Shown here piece after piece: positions 47,776-57,224 of a stretch of DNA of 64,000 nucleotides. Position numbers and translations under genes: made by a program. This DNA is from Borrelia anserina Es (GTDB lineage: Bacteria > Spirochaetota > Spirochaetia > Borreliales > Borreliaceae). The notes below the pieces were generated by a model, which had not been told where the DNA came from, searched no databases, and saw only the letters and a program-made list of their open reading frames with translations. The DNA lies in the NCBI RefSeq assembly GCF_001936255.1, contig NZ_CP013704.1:842834-906833 (forward strand), written 5' to 3'. Each line of letters starts with the position of its first letter. Position 1 is the first letter of the stretch.

Positions 47776-49752
47776 ATGCAATTTTTTTTAAAGTCTGATT
47801 ATTCTCCTTCTGGTGATCAGCTAAAAGCAATTAGAGAAATAGAAAAATCTATTCTATTTGGTAATAGATATCAGACTTTAAAGGGTGTTACAGGTAGTGG
47901 TAAAACTTTTACAATAGCTAATATTATTAGAGATTTAGAGAAACCTTCTTTAATAATTAGTCATAATAAGACTTTAGCTGCTCAGCTTTATAGAGAATTT
48001 AAGGATTTTTTTCCAGAGAATGCCGTTGAGTATTTTGTTTCTTATTATGATTATTATCAGCCTGAGTCTTATGTTCCATCAAAAGATTTGTATATAGAAA
48101 AGGAAGCTACTATTAATGAAGATATTGAAATTAAGAGAATAAGGACGGTAACATCTCTTTCTAGAAGGCGAGATGTTATTGTTATTGCTACAGTTTCTTC
48201 AATTTATGCGTTAGGTTCTCCAGAATTTTTTAAGAGCTCTGCTTATGCTTTTTTTGTAGGACAAAAAATTTCTATTAAGGAGATGGCAGATATTTTTGTT
48301 AAACTTCAGTATGAAAGGACACTTGTGAATCTTGAGCATGATAAGTTTTCTATTAAAGGTGATGTTATTGAAGTATGGCCTAGTAATGAACATGGTTACT
48401 TTGCATATAGGATTTGTTTAGATTTTGATGAGATTGTTAAAATAAATAGGATTAGTCCACTTACAAAAAAGATTTTGGGATCTACTGACGAATTTACTCT
48501 TTTTGCTAAATCTTATTTTATTATTCCTTATGAAAATATATTAGGTGCTCTGCCTAAAATACAAGTTGATTTAGAAATGCAATATCGTTATTTTAAGGAA
48601 AATGGTAAGCTTTTTGAGGCTGAAAGACTTAGACAGAAAGTGGAATATGATATTGAAATGTTACGAGAAACTGGGTTGTGTCAGGGTATCGAGAATTATT
48701 CTAAGTACTTTGGTGAAAATGAAAAGAATAGACCTTATTGTCTTTTTGATTTTTTTCCTAAAGATTATTTGCTTTTTATTGATGAATCTCATGTTACTTT
48801 ACCTCAGTTTAGGGGGATGTATAATGGAGATTATTCAAGAAAATTGAATCTTGTAAATTTTGGATTTAGACTTCCATCAGCACTTGAAAATAGACCCCTT
48901 AAATATCATGAGTTTGAATCTTTAATTAATCAGGCTGTTTTTATTTCAGCAACTCCTGGCCTTGAAGAGTGTGAAAAGAGTAGTGTTATTGTTGAGCAAA
49001 TAATACGTCCAACAGGTATTGTTGATCCAGAAATTATTATTAGGGTTTCAGACGGACAGATGGAAGATCTTTATAATGAAATTCAGAAAAGAGTAGCTTT
49101 AAATGAAAAGGTTTTAATTACAACTTTGACTAAAAAAATGGCTGAAGATTTGACAGATTATTTGTTGAGTCTTGAAATAAAGGCTAGGTATTTGCATTCA
49201 GAGCTTAATATTCTTGAAAGAGTAGAGATTATTACATCGCTTAGAAGATCAGAAGTTGATGTTATTGTAGGAATTAATTTGCTAAGAGAAGGTTTAGATA
49301 TTCCTGAAGTTTCTCTTGTTGTCATATTAGATGCTGATAAGGTAGGGTTTTTAAGATCTACTACTTCTCTGATTCAAATGGTTGGTAGAGCTGCTAGAAA
49401 CTTAAATGGTTGTGTTATAATGTATTATGATCAAGTAAGTTGTGCAATGCAAGAGGTTATTGACGAAACTAATAGGAGGCGGAATATTCAAATTGAGTAT
49501 AATAAAAAGAATAATATTATTCCAAGGACTATTATTAAAAAAGTACAAAATATTTTAGAAGAAGAATTAAAAAATAAGACTGTTGATTATGATATTGAAA
49601 AGATTATTTTCAATAAAAAGTTATCTAAGAAGGATCTTATCGCGAAGCTTAAGTTTAAACTTGAAGAGGCGGTTAGTGATGAAAGATTTGAAGATGCTAT
49701 CTTTTTACGAGATAAAATAAAAAATCTTGTTAAGGGACGGGATTTTTTTTGA
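47776..49752 (+). CDS. uvrB: Excinuclease ABC subunit B
   Basis: Damage-verifying helicase of nucleotide excision repair. 658 residues with '[12 protein letters not shown]' (Walker A), '[16 protein letters not shown]' (beta hairpin), '[13 protein letters not shown]', '[17 protein letters not shown]', 'QMVGRAARN' and a UVR domain at the C terminus ('[20 protein letters not shown]'). ATG 47776 has GAGG five bases upstream; TTG at 47761 is an alternative. Its frame overlaps the region upstream of uvrA, which starts 19 bases later. The pgm-uvrB gap has several TATAAT-like boxes that I could not resolve. Confidence 0.96.
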   Translation: MQFFLKSDYSPSGDQLKAIREIEKSILFGNRYQTLKGVTGSGKTFTIANIIRDLEKPSLIISHNKTLAAQLYREFKDFFPENAVEYFVSYYDYYQPESYVPSKDLYIEKEATINEDIEIKRIRTVTSLSRRRDVIVIATVSSIYALGSPEFFKSSAYAFFVGQKISIKEMADIFVKLQYERTLVNLEHDKFSIKGDVIEVWPSNEHGYFAYRICLDFDEIVKINRISPLTKKILGSTDEFTLFAKSYFIIPYENILGALPKIQVDLEMQYRYFKENGKLFEAERLRQKVEYDIEMLRETGLCQGIENYSKYFGENEKNRPYCLFDFFPKDYLLFIDESHVTLPQFRGMYNGDYSRKLNLVNFGFRLPSALENRPLKYHEFESLINQAVFISATPGLEECEKSSVIVEQIIRPTGIVDPEIIIRVSDGQMEDLYNEIQKRVALNEKVLITTLTKKMAEDLTDYLLSLEIKARYLHSELNILERVEIITSLRRSEVDVIVGINLLREGLDIPEVSLVVILDADKVGFLRSTTSLIQMVGRAARNLNGCVIMYYDQVSCAMQEVIDETNRRRNIQIEYNKKNNIIPRTIIKKVQNILEEELKNKTVDYDIEKIIFNKKLSKKDLIAKLKFKLEEAVSDERFEDAIFLRDKIKNLVKGRDFF

Positions 49753-49771
49753 AAACAAGGAGTTTATATTT

Positions 49772-52612
49772 TTGAGCGAAAAAATTACTGTCAGGGGTGC
49801 AAGAGAACATAATTTAAAAAGTGTTGATGTTGATATTCCAAGGAATAGTTTAGTAGTGATATCTGGTAAGAGCGGTTCTGGCAAGTCATCCTTAGCTTTT
49901 GATACAATTTTTGCAGAAAGTCAGAGGAGATATATGGAATCTGTGTCATCTTATGCAAGGCAATTTTTGGGAGTAATGAAAAAACCTAACGTTGATTATA
50001 TAGGAGGACTTTCTCCTGCTATTTCAATCGAGCAGAGAACAATAAGCAATAATCCAAGGTCAACTGTTGGTACAATTACTGAGATTTATGATTATTATAG
50101 GTTATTATTTGCGAAAATTGGCAAGCCTTATTGTCCAAATGATGGAAGCTTGATAGAGGAGCAATCTTTAGATAATATGATTAATACTGTTTTAAGCTAT
50201 GCTGAAGGGTCTAAGGTTATATTATTTGCTCCTGTTGTTATGGGTGCAAAGGGTACTCATAAAAAAAATCTTGAAAAGATGTTAAATCAAGGGTTCAGTA
50301 GAGTAAGAATAGATTCTCAAGATTATTTGATAGAAGATGCTATTAATTTGAGCTTAGATAAAAACAAAAAACATAATATAGAAATTATAGTAGATAGGAT
50401 AAAATTGAGTAGTGATTCAAGGATTAGGCTTGCAGAATCTATTGAGACTGCTTTATCGGTTTCTAATGGATATTTACGTGTAGAGATCGAAAATAATTTA
50501 GAATATCTAGATAAGATCTTTACAGAACATAATAGTTGTCCTTTATGTGGGTTTTCTCTTTCTGCGATAGAGCCAAGACTTTTTTCATTTAATAGTCCAT
50601 TTGGAGCTTGTAGTGAATGTTCTGGTCTTGGTATTACACTTGACTTTGATTTTGAAAAGATTTGTCCTAATGTTAAGCTTTCTTTTTACGATGGTGCATT
50701 TATTCCTTTTAAACCTAGTTCTTCGTGGGCTTTAGCGATTTTTAAAGGACTTTCTAAGCATTATGGTTTTAGTTTAAATACTCCTGTAGAAAATATTCCT
50801 GGAGATATTCTTAGAAAAATTTTGTATGGTGTCAATGAAAAGATAGATTTTATCTATAAGTCTAGAGAAATGGAAAATAAAGAGATAAAAGGTGGTTTTC
50901 ATTACTCTAAAAAATTTGAGGGTCTTATTCCTCTTTTAAAGAGACGTTATCTTGTAACTGAATCTGAGAGTGCTAAATTGTTTTATGAAGGTTTAATGTC
51001 TCGCAAGATTTGTAATTTTTGTAAAGGCAAGCGATTGAGCCTTGAAGCTTTATCTGTTAAGTTAGGTGGAAAAGATATTCAAGAACTTAGTAATCTTTCT
51101 GTTATGGATTCTTATTCGTTTTTTGAAAGTATTGAGCTTAATGATCTTGATACAAAAATTTCTAAAGAAGTTTTGAAAGAAATTAAAAGTAGGCTCAAAT
51201 TTTTAATTGATGTTGGACTTTCTTATTTATGCTTAGACAGAATGTCTGGGACCCTTTCAGGAGGAGAGGCTCAACGTATTAGACTTGCTACTCAGGTCGG
51301 ATCAGCTCTTTCTGGGGTTCTTTATGTACTTGATGAACCTAGTATTGGGTTGCATCAGAGGGATAATGAAAGATTAATAAGTACTCTTGTTAATTTGAAA
51401 GAACTTGGCAATACTGTAATTGTTGTAGAGCATGATGAGCAAACTTTGCGCATAGCTGATTATATTATTGATGTTGGACCTGGGGCTGGGATTTATGGTG
51501 GTGAGATAGTTGCTAGAGGAAACTTATCTGATATTTTGAGTAATGATAATAGTTTGACTGGTAAGTATTTAAGTGGTCAGCTTAAAGTAGAAGTGCCAAA
51601 AATAAGGCGTAAGGGGGGAAAAGCTGAAATTGTGCTCTTGAATGCTAATAAAAATAACTTAAAGAATATTAATGTAAACATTCCTTTGGGAGTTTTTACT
51701 GTAATAACGGGAGTTTCTGGTAGTGGAAAGAGTACCCTTCTTAATGAGGTGTTATATCCTGCTCTTGATAGTAGGTTAAAATCAAATACAAGTTATTTTA
51801 ATGGTTTTAAGGATATTATTGGATATGAGCAAATTGATAAAGTTATTCAGGTAAACCAAAAACCAATAGGCAGGACTCCAAGATCAAATCCTGCAACTTA
51901 TGTTGGATTTTTTACAGAAATTAGAGAGCTCTTTGCAAAGCTTCCAGAGTCTAAAGCAAGGGGATTTAGGTCAGGTAGATTTTCTTTTAATGTTAAGGGT
52001 GGACGTTGTGAAAAATGTCAAGGTGATGGGCATTTGAATATTCAGATGCATTTTTTACCTGGTGTTTTTGTCCCTTGTGATTTGTGCAAGGGTAAAAAAT
52101 TTAATGAAGAAACCTTGAAGATTAGATATAAAGGAAAAAATATTTATGATGTTTTAGAAATGAGTGTTCTTGAAGCTAAAGATTTTTTTGACAATATTCC
52201 AAGGGTTAATCATTATTTAAACGTTTTGAAGGAAGTGGGACTTGAATATATTAAATTAGGTCAAGCATCAACAACCTTTTCAGGGGGAGAGGCTCAGCGG
52301 ATTAAATTGGCTTTTGAGCTTGCCAAAAAGAGTACAGGAAAAACTTTTTATATTATTGATGAACCAACAACAGGTTTACATTTTGATGATGTAAGAAAAT
52401 TGTTAAAAGTATTGCAATTGATTGTTCAAAATGGAAATACCGTTGTTCTTATAGAACATAATTTAGATGTGATTAAACAAGCAGATTATATAATAGATTT
52501 AGGTCCTGAGGGTGGGGTGTCTGGAGGAAATATTGTTGTATCTGGAACTCCTGAAGAGGTTTCGAAATGCAAGAGTTCCTATACAGGAATGTTTTTAAAA
52601 AGTCTTTTGTAA
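49772..52612 (+). CDS. uvrA: Excinuclease ABC subunit A
   Basis: Damage-sensing ABC ATPase of excision repair. 946 residues with 'VRGAREHNLKSVDVDIPRN', Walker A '[14 protein letters not shown]', zinc modules around 'CPLCGFS..CSECSG' and 'CEKCQGDGH..CDLCKG', ABC signatures 'LSGGEAQRIRLATQVGS' and 'FSGGEAQRIKLAFEL', and 'DEPSIGLHQRD' and 'DEPTTGLHFDD'. The start is TTG at 49772 with AAGGAG upstream. An ATG at 49727 in frame lies in uvrB and adds 15 unrelated residues. lptD begins inside its 3' end. Confidence 0.96.
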   Translation: MSEKITVRGAREHNLKSVDVDIPRNSLVVISGKSGSGKSSLAFDTIFAESQRRYMESVSSYARQFLGVMKKPNVDYIGGLSPAISIEQRTISNNPRSTVGTITEIYDYYRLLFAKIGKPYCPNDGSLIEEQSLDNMINTVLSYAEGSKVILFAPVVMGAKGTHKKNLEKMLNQGFSRVRIDSQDYLIEDAINLSLDKNKKHNIEIIVDRIKLSSDSRIRLAESIETALSVSNGYLRVEIENNLEYLDKIFTEHNSCPLCGFSLSAIEPRLFSFNSPFGACSECSGLGITLDFDFEKICPNVKLSFYDGAFIPFKPSSSWALAIFKGLSKHYGFSLNTPVENIPGDILRKILYGVNEKIDFIYKSREMENKEIKGGFHYSKKFEGLIPLLKRRYLVTESESAKLFYEGLMSRKICNFCKGKRLSLEALSVKLGGKDIQELSNLSVMDSYSFFESIELNDLDTKISKEVLKEIKSRLKFLIDVGLSYLCLDRMSGTLSGGEAQRIRLATQVGSALSGVLYVLDEPSIGLHQRDNERLISTLVNLKELGNTVIVVEHDEQTLRIADYIIDVGPGAGIYGGEIVARGNLSDILSNDNSLTGKYLSGQLKVEVPKIRRKGGKAEIVLLNANKNNLKNINVNIPLGVFTVITGVSGSGKSTLLNEVLYPALDSRLKSNTSYFNGFKDIIGYEQIDKVIQVNQKPIGRTPRSNPATYVGFFTEIRELFAKLPESKARGFRSGRFSFNVKGGRCEKCQGDGHLNIQMHFLPGVFVPCDLCKGKKFNEETLKIRYKGKNIYDVLEMSVLEAKDFFDNIPRVNHYLNVLKEVGLEYIKLGQASTTFSGGEAQRIKLAFELAKKSTGKTFYIIDEPTTGLHFDDVRKLLKVLQLIVQNGNTVVLIEHNLDVIKQADYIIDLGPEGGVSGGNIVVSGTPEEVSKCKSSYTGMFLKSLL

Positions 52613-55600
52613 TATTATTTTTAGTAAGTGTTTTTAATTATTTTATCTTATTTGCTCAAGATATTAATGATAAAAAAAATCTAACTTTGATTCAGAAAGC
52701 TAATTTAAAAGAACTTGAGTTTTCTAGTGATGAAGATTTGAAAAGATGGGCTTTAAAAGAGGGGATTGAAGAGAAAGATGTTTCTAAAATAAAAGCATTG
52801 CTTTTAGAAAAGTTTGGTATATCTCCTGATCTTTTTTCAAAAGATGGCAAAGATGTGGGCAGGTATAAGATAATCATTGAGAGTACAGGCAATCTTGAAA
52901 ATTTTACTTATGAGATTACTGGGGATGAAACTATCATATTTAAAGGTAAAGTTAGTATTGTTATTGAAGATATTCAAGAAAATAAAAAACATAATATTAA
53001 GGGTGATAAAATTATTTTTAATAAAAAGGCTAGGAAGCTTTTTGCTAGTGGAAGTGTTAACTATAAGTTTGATTTAAGTACTGATGATAATATATATTTT
53101 TATGGCAGTGAATTATTTATTGATTTTGATTCTCAGAATTTTTTGCTTAAAAATGGAATTGTTCAAAAAAAAATTCATAAAAATTTAGTTGATAATATTG
53201 TTTCATTTGGAGGGAAAGTTTTAAAAAGATTGGATAATGATGTAAGCATATTGGAGCATGCTTTTATTACATCTAGTAAAATTCCAGAACCTTATTATTC
53301 TATTAGAGCTTCTAAGATATGGATTTTGCCATCTGGGGATTTTGGTATTCTAAATGCTGTGTTTTATATGGGTAGAGTACCTATATTTTATATTCCATTC
53401 TTTTTTAGGCCGGGTGATAGTTTGTTTTTTAATCCTTCTTTAGGATATTCTTTAAGGAAAGGTTTTACTCTTTTTAATACTGTATATTTACTTGGTAAAA
53501 AGTCTGTCGATCTTGATGATATTTCCTTTTTAGATTTTGACTTTCACTCAATTTATGATTCATCTAAGAAGTCTTATATTAGAAATGGTTATTTAACTTA
53601 TTTCTTTGCAGAAGATGTTTTATCTAGAATTAATAAAGATTATGTTAAATTGATTTTTGATATTTATTCTAATTTGGGGTTTTATTCAGGTATTGATTTT
53701 AGTTTAGGTGATACTTTAGATTTTTTTAAAACCTTTGAAGGTAAGTTTGGCATAGGTTTGACAAGGACTCTTCATAAGAATAACCTTTCTGGTGGTTATC
53801 ATCCTTTTAGTAGTGATAGTATCAATTATTCTCTTTTTAGTTTTGGTAATATAAATAAGGGTGACATATTTGGAGTTGAAGTGCCTTTTAGATATTTGTT
53901 TAAATCCAAGTCTGAATTTTTAGTCAGTGATGCACTTTTTGCACTGGTTTTTGAGCATTATTCAGATCCTTATGTGGTAATTGACTTTGAAAATAGATTA
54001 GAGAATACCACATTTTTTTCTGTTTTAAGTTCACAAAGAGATTTGTCATTAAGAAAAGGTATGATAAAGACATTTGATTGGAATATATCTTCTTTTTATA
54101 ATCGAACTTTTGGTAATGATATTCTTTTTGATTATAGATTAAATAATCTTGGACTTACTTTTAAATTGGCAAATTATGAGAATATCTTTGGTAAAAGTCC
54201 TAAAAATATTAAGGATCCAACTAGGAAATGGTTTTATTTAGAGAGAATTTACTTGCCTTATATTGATTTAAATTTTCAAAAAGATCTTTATAATAGTAGT
54301 TGGACTTCGGATTCTAAGTCGGATTCTGAGGATAAAGAAATAATTATAAGACCCAAGCTCAAAAATATTGGAGATGTCTTTGAGGATGCTAAAAATAAGA
54401 GTAATTCTAAGGGATTTGAGGGAGAAAAATATTTGGCTAAAAATTTATATTTATCTCCTAATCCAATTGTCTCTCATGAGCTTAGCAAGAAAGATTCTTT
54501 TTATATAAGATTTGGTATTAATCCTTATTTTAAAAATAATGTATTTTTTGATGACTCTAAAGCTAAATCTCCTCAAGAATTTAACTATGATGTAAAAAGT
54601 TATTTGTTTGATATTAAAAATAAGATAGATTTAAAATTGCATGCTGATTTTTATAATCAACTTATTACTTTTGAGGACATATTGTGTCTTAATACTGTTG
54701 AGTATAGTCCTTTAGATAAAGATTATAATTTAGTTGATAAAGATAAGAAGAGTGAGCATTCAGTTGTTAATAAAACAAATTTAGTTTTATTGCCTTTCAT
54801 GATGTATCCTGCTTTTTCTCGGAGTAGTATTAAGCTTGAGAATAAAGTTACTATTTATTCATTTGACAAGAAGTATGATGAGAATTCTAAAAAGTTAGAT
54901 GGTAAAAATAGTACCGTTTTTTTGAAGAGTCCTGAAACTTTTTATCAAGAATTTAATTTTGACTTGATTTATGACTACAGGGTTTTTACTGCTGGTCTTT
55001 CAGGAATATTGGAAAATACTTTTGAGAATATATATACTTCTTCTAAGCTTAAATTTGCGTTGGAGTTTCCTTATTTATTACAAGAATTAGGTGTTGGAAT
55101 TGAATATGGTAAAAAATTTGAGGAGAAAGGAAGGAGGGCTCCTTTTATTCAAAAGACATCTGTTGTTAATTTAAAGTCTTCAAAATCAAAGTCTTATAAG
55201 GATCTGAAGATGAATCCTGCTTTATATTATAAGATAGAACCAAGATATTTAGATTATTTAAAACTTGTCTTTTTAATTGCTTATGATCCTTTAATGAATG
55301 GTTTGTCCGAACTTTCGTTTAAGTTTAATGCTTATGACTTTAGCTTTGAATTTGCTATGAAAAACGATTTTGAGTATAAGTATGATAAACTGCTTGGTGA
55401 TTTTGCAAAGGTAGGGTCTACAGCTAAGCTTGTACCGTATTTTTTAGGTGTTCAGTATAAGAGAGATTTATATGGGTTTAAATTCTCTGATGAAAAATTT
55501 TCAATTGGATTGGGAATAGATACTGGGTGGAAAATGAATTTACAAAAATTTGTTGATGGTGAATTTTGGGCTGAGTTTGCTTTTAAGTTTAATTATACTA

Positions 55601-56001
55601 AATTTTTTGAATTGAGCTTGTCTACTCGTTCTATTAATACAAAAATTTTTAGATATTTTGGAGGGTACATGGATCAGCTTGGGCTTGAAACGGTTAATCT
55701 TTTTATAGATCTGTTTAAATCATTTAATTTCTTTAATATTCAGGATAGAAAAGACTCGTTGTTTAAAATTAAGAAAATTAGTGCAAGCTTTAAATTTAAT
55801 TTTTATGATTGGAAGTTTGTAGGAGAGTACGATTTAAGGCCATATGTTTTAAAGGATAATAGCGGTAGATATTCTTCTGTTTGGAGAAATAATTTTTCAA
55901 TTTATATTTCTTGGAATTTCTTTGAACCTGTTAAGTCGTCATTAGAAAGTAATTCAAGTACTAATTATGAACTTTTAGTTAATCATAAATCTGAGAGGTA
56001 G
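52567..56001 (+). CDS. lptD: LptD (OstA/Imp)-like outer membrane assembly protein
   Basis: A 1144-residue protein. A signal peptide (about residues 9-30, ending 'YFILFAQ') is followed by an OstA-like beta-jellyroll ('GDETIIFKGKVSIVIED', 'KGDKIIFNKKARKLFASGSV') with the pattern of LptA/LptD. Next comes a long strand-rich region with aromatic-rich segments such as 'YFFAEDVLSRINKD' and 'FAFKFNYTKFFELSLSTRS', expected for a large barrel, and a strand-like end at 'IYISWNFFEP'. In other bacteria LptD inserts LPS; Borrelia makes none, so its cargo is open. The ATG lies 46 bases inside uvrA with GAGG upstream. There is no clear hairpin in the 79 bases after it. Confidence 0.85.
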   Translation: MQEFLYRNVFKKSFVILFLVSVFNYFILFAQDINDKKNLTLIQKANLKELEFSSDEDLKRWALKEGIEEKDVSKIKALLLEKFGISPDLFSKDGKDVGRYKIIIESTGNLENFTYEITGDETIIFKGKVSIVIEDIQENKKHNIKGDKIIFNKKARKLFASGSVNYKFDLSTDDNIYFYGSELFIDFDSQNFLLKNGIVQKKIHKNLVDNIVSFGGKVLKRLDNDVSILEHAFITSSKIPEPYYSIRASKIWILPSGDFGILNAVFYMGRVPIFYIPFFFRPGDSLFFNPSLGYSLRKGFTLFNTVYLLGKKSVDLDDISFLDFDFHSIYDSSKKSYIRNGYLTYFFAEDVLSRINKDYVKLIFDIYSNLGFYSGIDFSLGDTLDFFKTFEGKFGIGLTRTLHKNNLSGGYHPFSSDSINYSLFSFGNINKGDIFGVEVPFRYLFKSKSEFLVSDALFALVFEHYSDPYVVIDFENRLENTTFFSVLSSQRDLSLRKGMIKTFDWNISSFYNRTFGNDILFDYRLNNLGLTFKLANYENIFGKSPKNIKDPTRKWFYLERIYLPYIDLNFQKDLYNSSWTSDSKSDSEDKEIIIRPKLKNIGDVFEDAKNKSNSKGFEGEKYLAKNLYLSPNPIVSHELSKKDSFYIRFGINPYFKNNVFFDDSKAKSPQEFNYDVKSYLFDIKNKIDLKLHADFYNQLITFEDILCLNTVEYSPLDKDYNLVDKDKKSEHSVVNKTNLVLLPFMMYPAFSRSSIKLENKVTIYSFDKKYDENSKKLDGKNSTVFLKSPETFYQEFNFDLIYDYRVFTAGLSGILENTFENIYTSSKLKFALEFPYLLQELGVGIEYGKKFEEKGRRAPFIQKTSVVNLKSSKSKSYKDLKMNPALYYKIEPRYLDYLKLVFLIAYDPLMNGLSELSFKFNAYDFSFEFAMKNDFEYKYDKLLGDFAKVGSTAKLVPYFLGVQYKRDLYGFKFSDEKFSIGLGIDTGWKMNLQKFVDGEFWAEFAFKFNYTKFFELSLSTRSINTKIFRYFGGYMDQLGLETVNLFIDLFKSFNFFNIQDRKDSLFKIKKISASFKFNFYDWKFVGEYDLRPYVLKDNSGRYSSVWRNNFSIYISWNFFEPVKSSLESNSSTNYELLVNHKSER

Positions 56002-56080
56002 TAAAAAAATTTATATTTAAAGATTGTCTAATATCTAGTGATATCCCTTAGAAAAGATTATTTTTTAGATTAAGATTTTG

Positions 56081-56602
56081 TTATGTTTTTGGGATTCTTG
56101 ATATTAAGATATCAATGGTTTGTTGTGGCTTAATATTAATTTTTGTTATGCTTAGCTTTAAAATAGCTGGATATTTGATTTTGTTAAGTGAATGTTTTTG
56201 TACTTCTGATCTATTAGTTGGGGTTTTAGTATTTTGTTTAGGTTTGTTCATTAAATAGATTTTAAATGTTTGAGAAGTTCCTGGTCCTATTAATAATTCT
56301 TTATATTTATTTTTATAAATTCTTAGATTATTTATTAATTGAGTATCATTTTTTGTTGTAACTATGTTCTTAGAATTTAGATTCGTATATTGCCAGTTTA
56401 TTTTTACTATTTCATCACTTGTATTTGTGTATTCAATGTGGATATATTCGTCTGTTGCCTCAATATTGTCTATGCTGATATATTGGGCATGGGATTTTAT
56501 TATCTTAAAGCTTGTCTTGTATTTTTGTGTAGGCTTTATTGTAGTACAGGAGATTATATTTAGTATAATTATACATATTTTTAAAATATTTTGTATTTGC
56601 AT
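56081..56602 (-). CDS. Small predicted lipoprotein, possibly YcfL-like
   Basis: 173 residues from the ATG at 56602. The leader 'ILKICIIILNIISCTTIKP' contains the lipobox 'IISC' with Cys at about residue 18. The mature part resembles YcfL/DUF1425-like folds in outline: a strand 'YIHIEYTNTSDEIVKINWQY', then 'LIGPGTSQTFKIYL' and a tail. This match is weak. A longer frame from 56659 overlaps the next gene and moves the lipobox too far in. It follows the RNase H gene, whose stop lies 25 bases within the upstream frame, on the same strand. Confidence 0.6.
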   Translation of the reverse strand: MQIQNILKICIIILNIISCTTIKPTQKYKTSFKIIKSHAQYISIDNIEATDEYIHIEYTNTSDEIVKINWQYTNLNSKNIVTTKNDTQLINNLRIYKNKYKELLIGPGTSQTFKIYLMNKPKQNTKTPTNRSEVQKHSLNKIKYPAILKLSITKINIKPQQTIDILISRIPKT

Positions 56603-56627
56603 ATGTATTGCTTTATAAATTATGATT

Positions 56628-57218
56628 TTATCTTTTATGAAAGCCGAGATCTGCAACATTATTGTCTCCTGATATTAATAATATATGTCCTCCTTGTTCC
56701 TCAAAAATATGTCTTAGCTTTATCACATTTTGAATTAATTGAATAGTGTTTTTGTTTAAGTTTTTATTGTAAAATCCTTTGGACCAGTAATCAATTACGA
56801 GTTTGCTATCTCCGAATATATTCTTTGTGTTTTCTTGTAATGCTATTTTGAGGGCAATATATAATCCCAAAAGTTCTCCATAATTGTTACTGATTCCATT
56901 AAAGTCTTTGACATAATAATTATCATGATTATTAATTAGATTTTGGTTTATTACCTTATTTATTATTGATATTCCTTTTTCATTAACAATTCTAATTTCT
57001 ACTCCTTTGCCTCTTCCAGTTCCAGAGTCGAAATATATTCCTTTTGGGTGGATACCAGGCTTTCCATCTCTTGAGAGCCAATTTTCTGCTTCTTCTCGTG
57101 TTTTGAAGCTTTTTATTTTATTTTTTTGTCCCGTGATTTTGTTTTTACATTCTTCCCAAGATGTGAAAATGAATTTTTCATTTTTATTATTTAATATGCA
57201 TGCATAATACTTTTTCAT
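56628..57218 (-). CDS. rnhA: RNase H1 with N-terminal viroplasmin-like hybrid-binding domain
   Basis: 196 residues. Residues 1-50 form the small RNA-DNA hybrid-binding domain ('YYACILNNKNEKFIFTSW', 'FKTREEAENWLS'). The catalytic domain has the carboxylates in 'GIYFDSGTGRG', 'NYGELLGLYIAL', 'IFGDSKLVIDYWSKGFYN' and the late Asp in 'DNNVADLGFHKR'. This two-domain order is the usual one for RNase H1 in many bacteria and eukaryotes. It should remove RNA from hybrids, including R-loops. It sits just after the 57225-58817 lipoprotein gene with a 6-base gap, so one minus-strand transcript is likely. Confidence 0.85.
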   Translation of the reverse strand: MKKYYACILNNKNEKFIFTSWEECKNKITGQKNKIKSFKTREEAENWLSRDGKPGIHPKGIYFDSGTGRGKGVEIRIVNEKGISIINKVINQNLINNHDNYYVKDFNGISNNYGELLGLYIALKIALQENTKNIFGDSKLVIDYWSKGFYNKNLNKNTIQLIQNVIKLRHIFEEQGGHILLISGDNNVADLGFHKR

Positions 57219-57224
57219 GTTTAA

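Noticed and set aside
56002..56080. ATATC-TAGT-GATAT hairpin after lptD
   Set aside because: Five-base AT stem without a following T-run; too weak to call a terminator.
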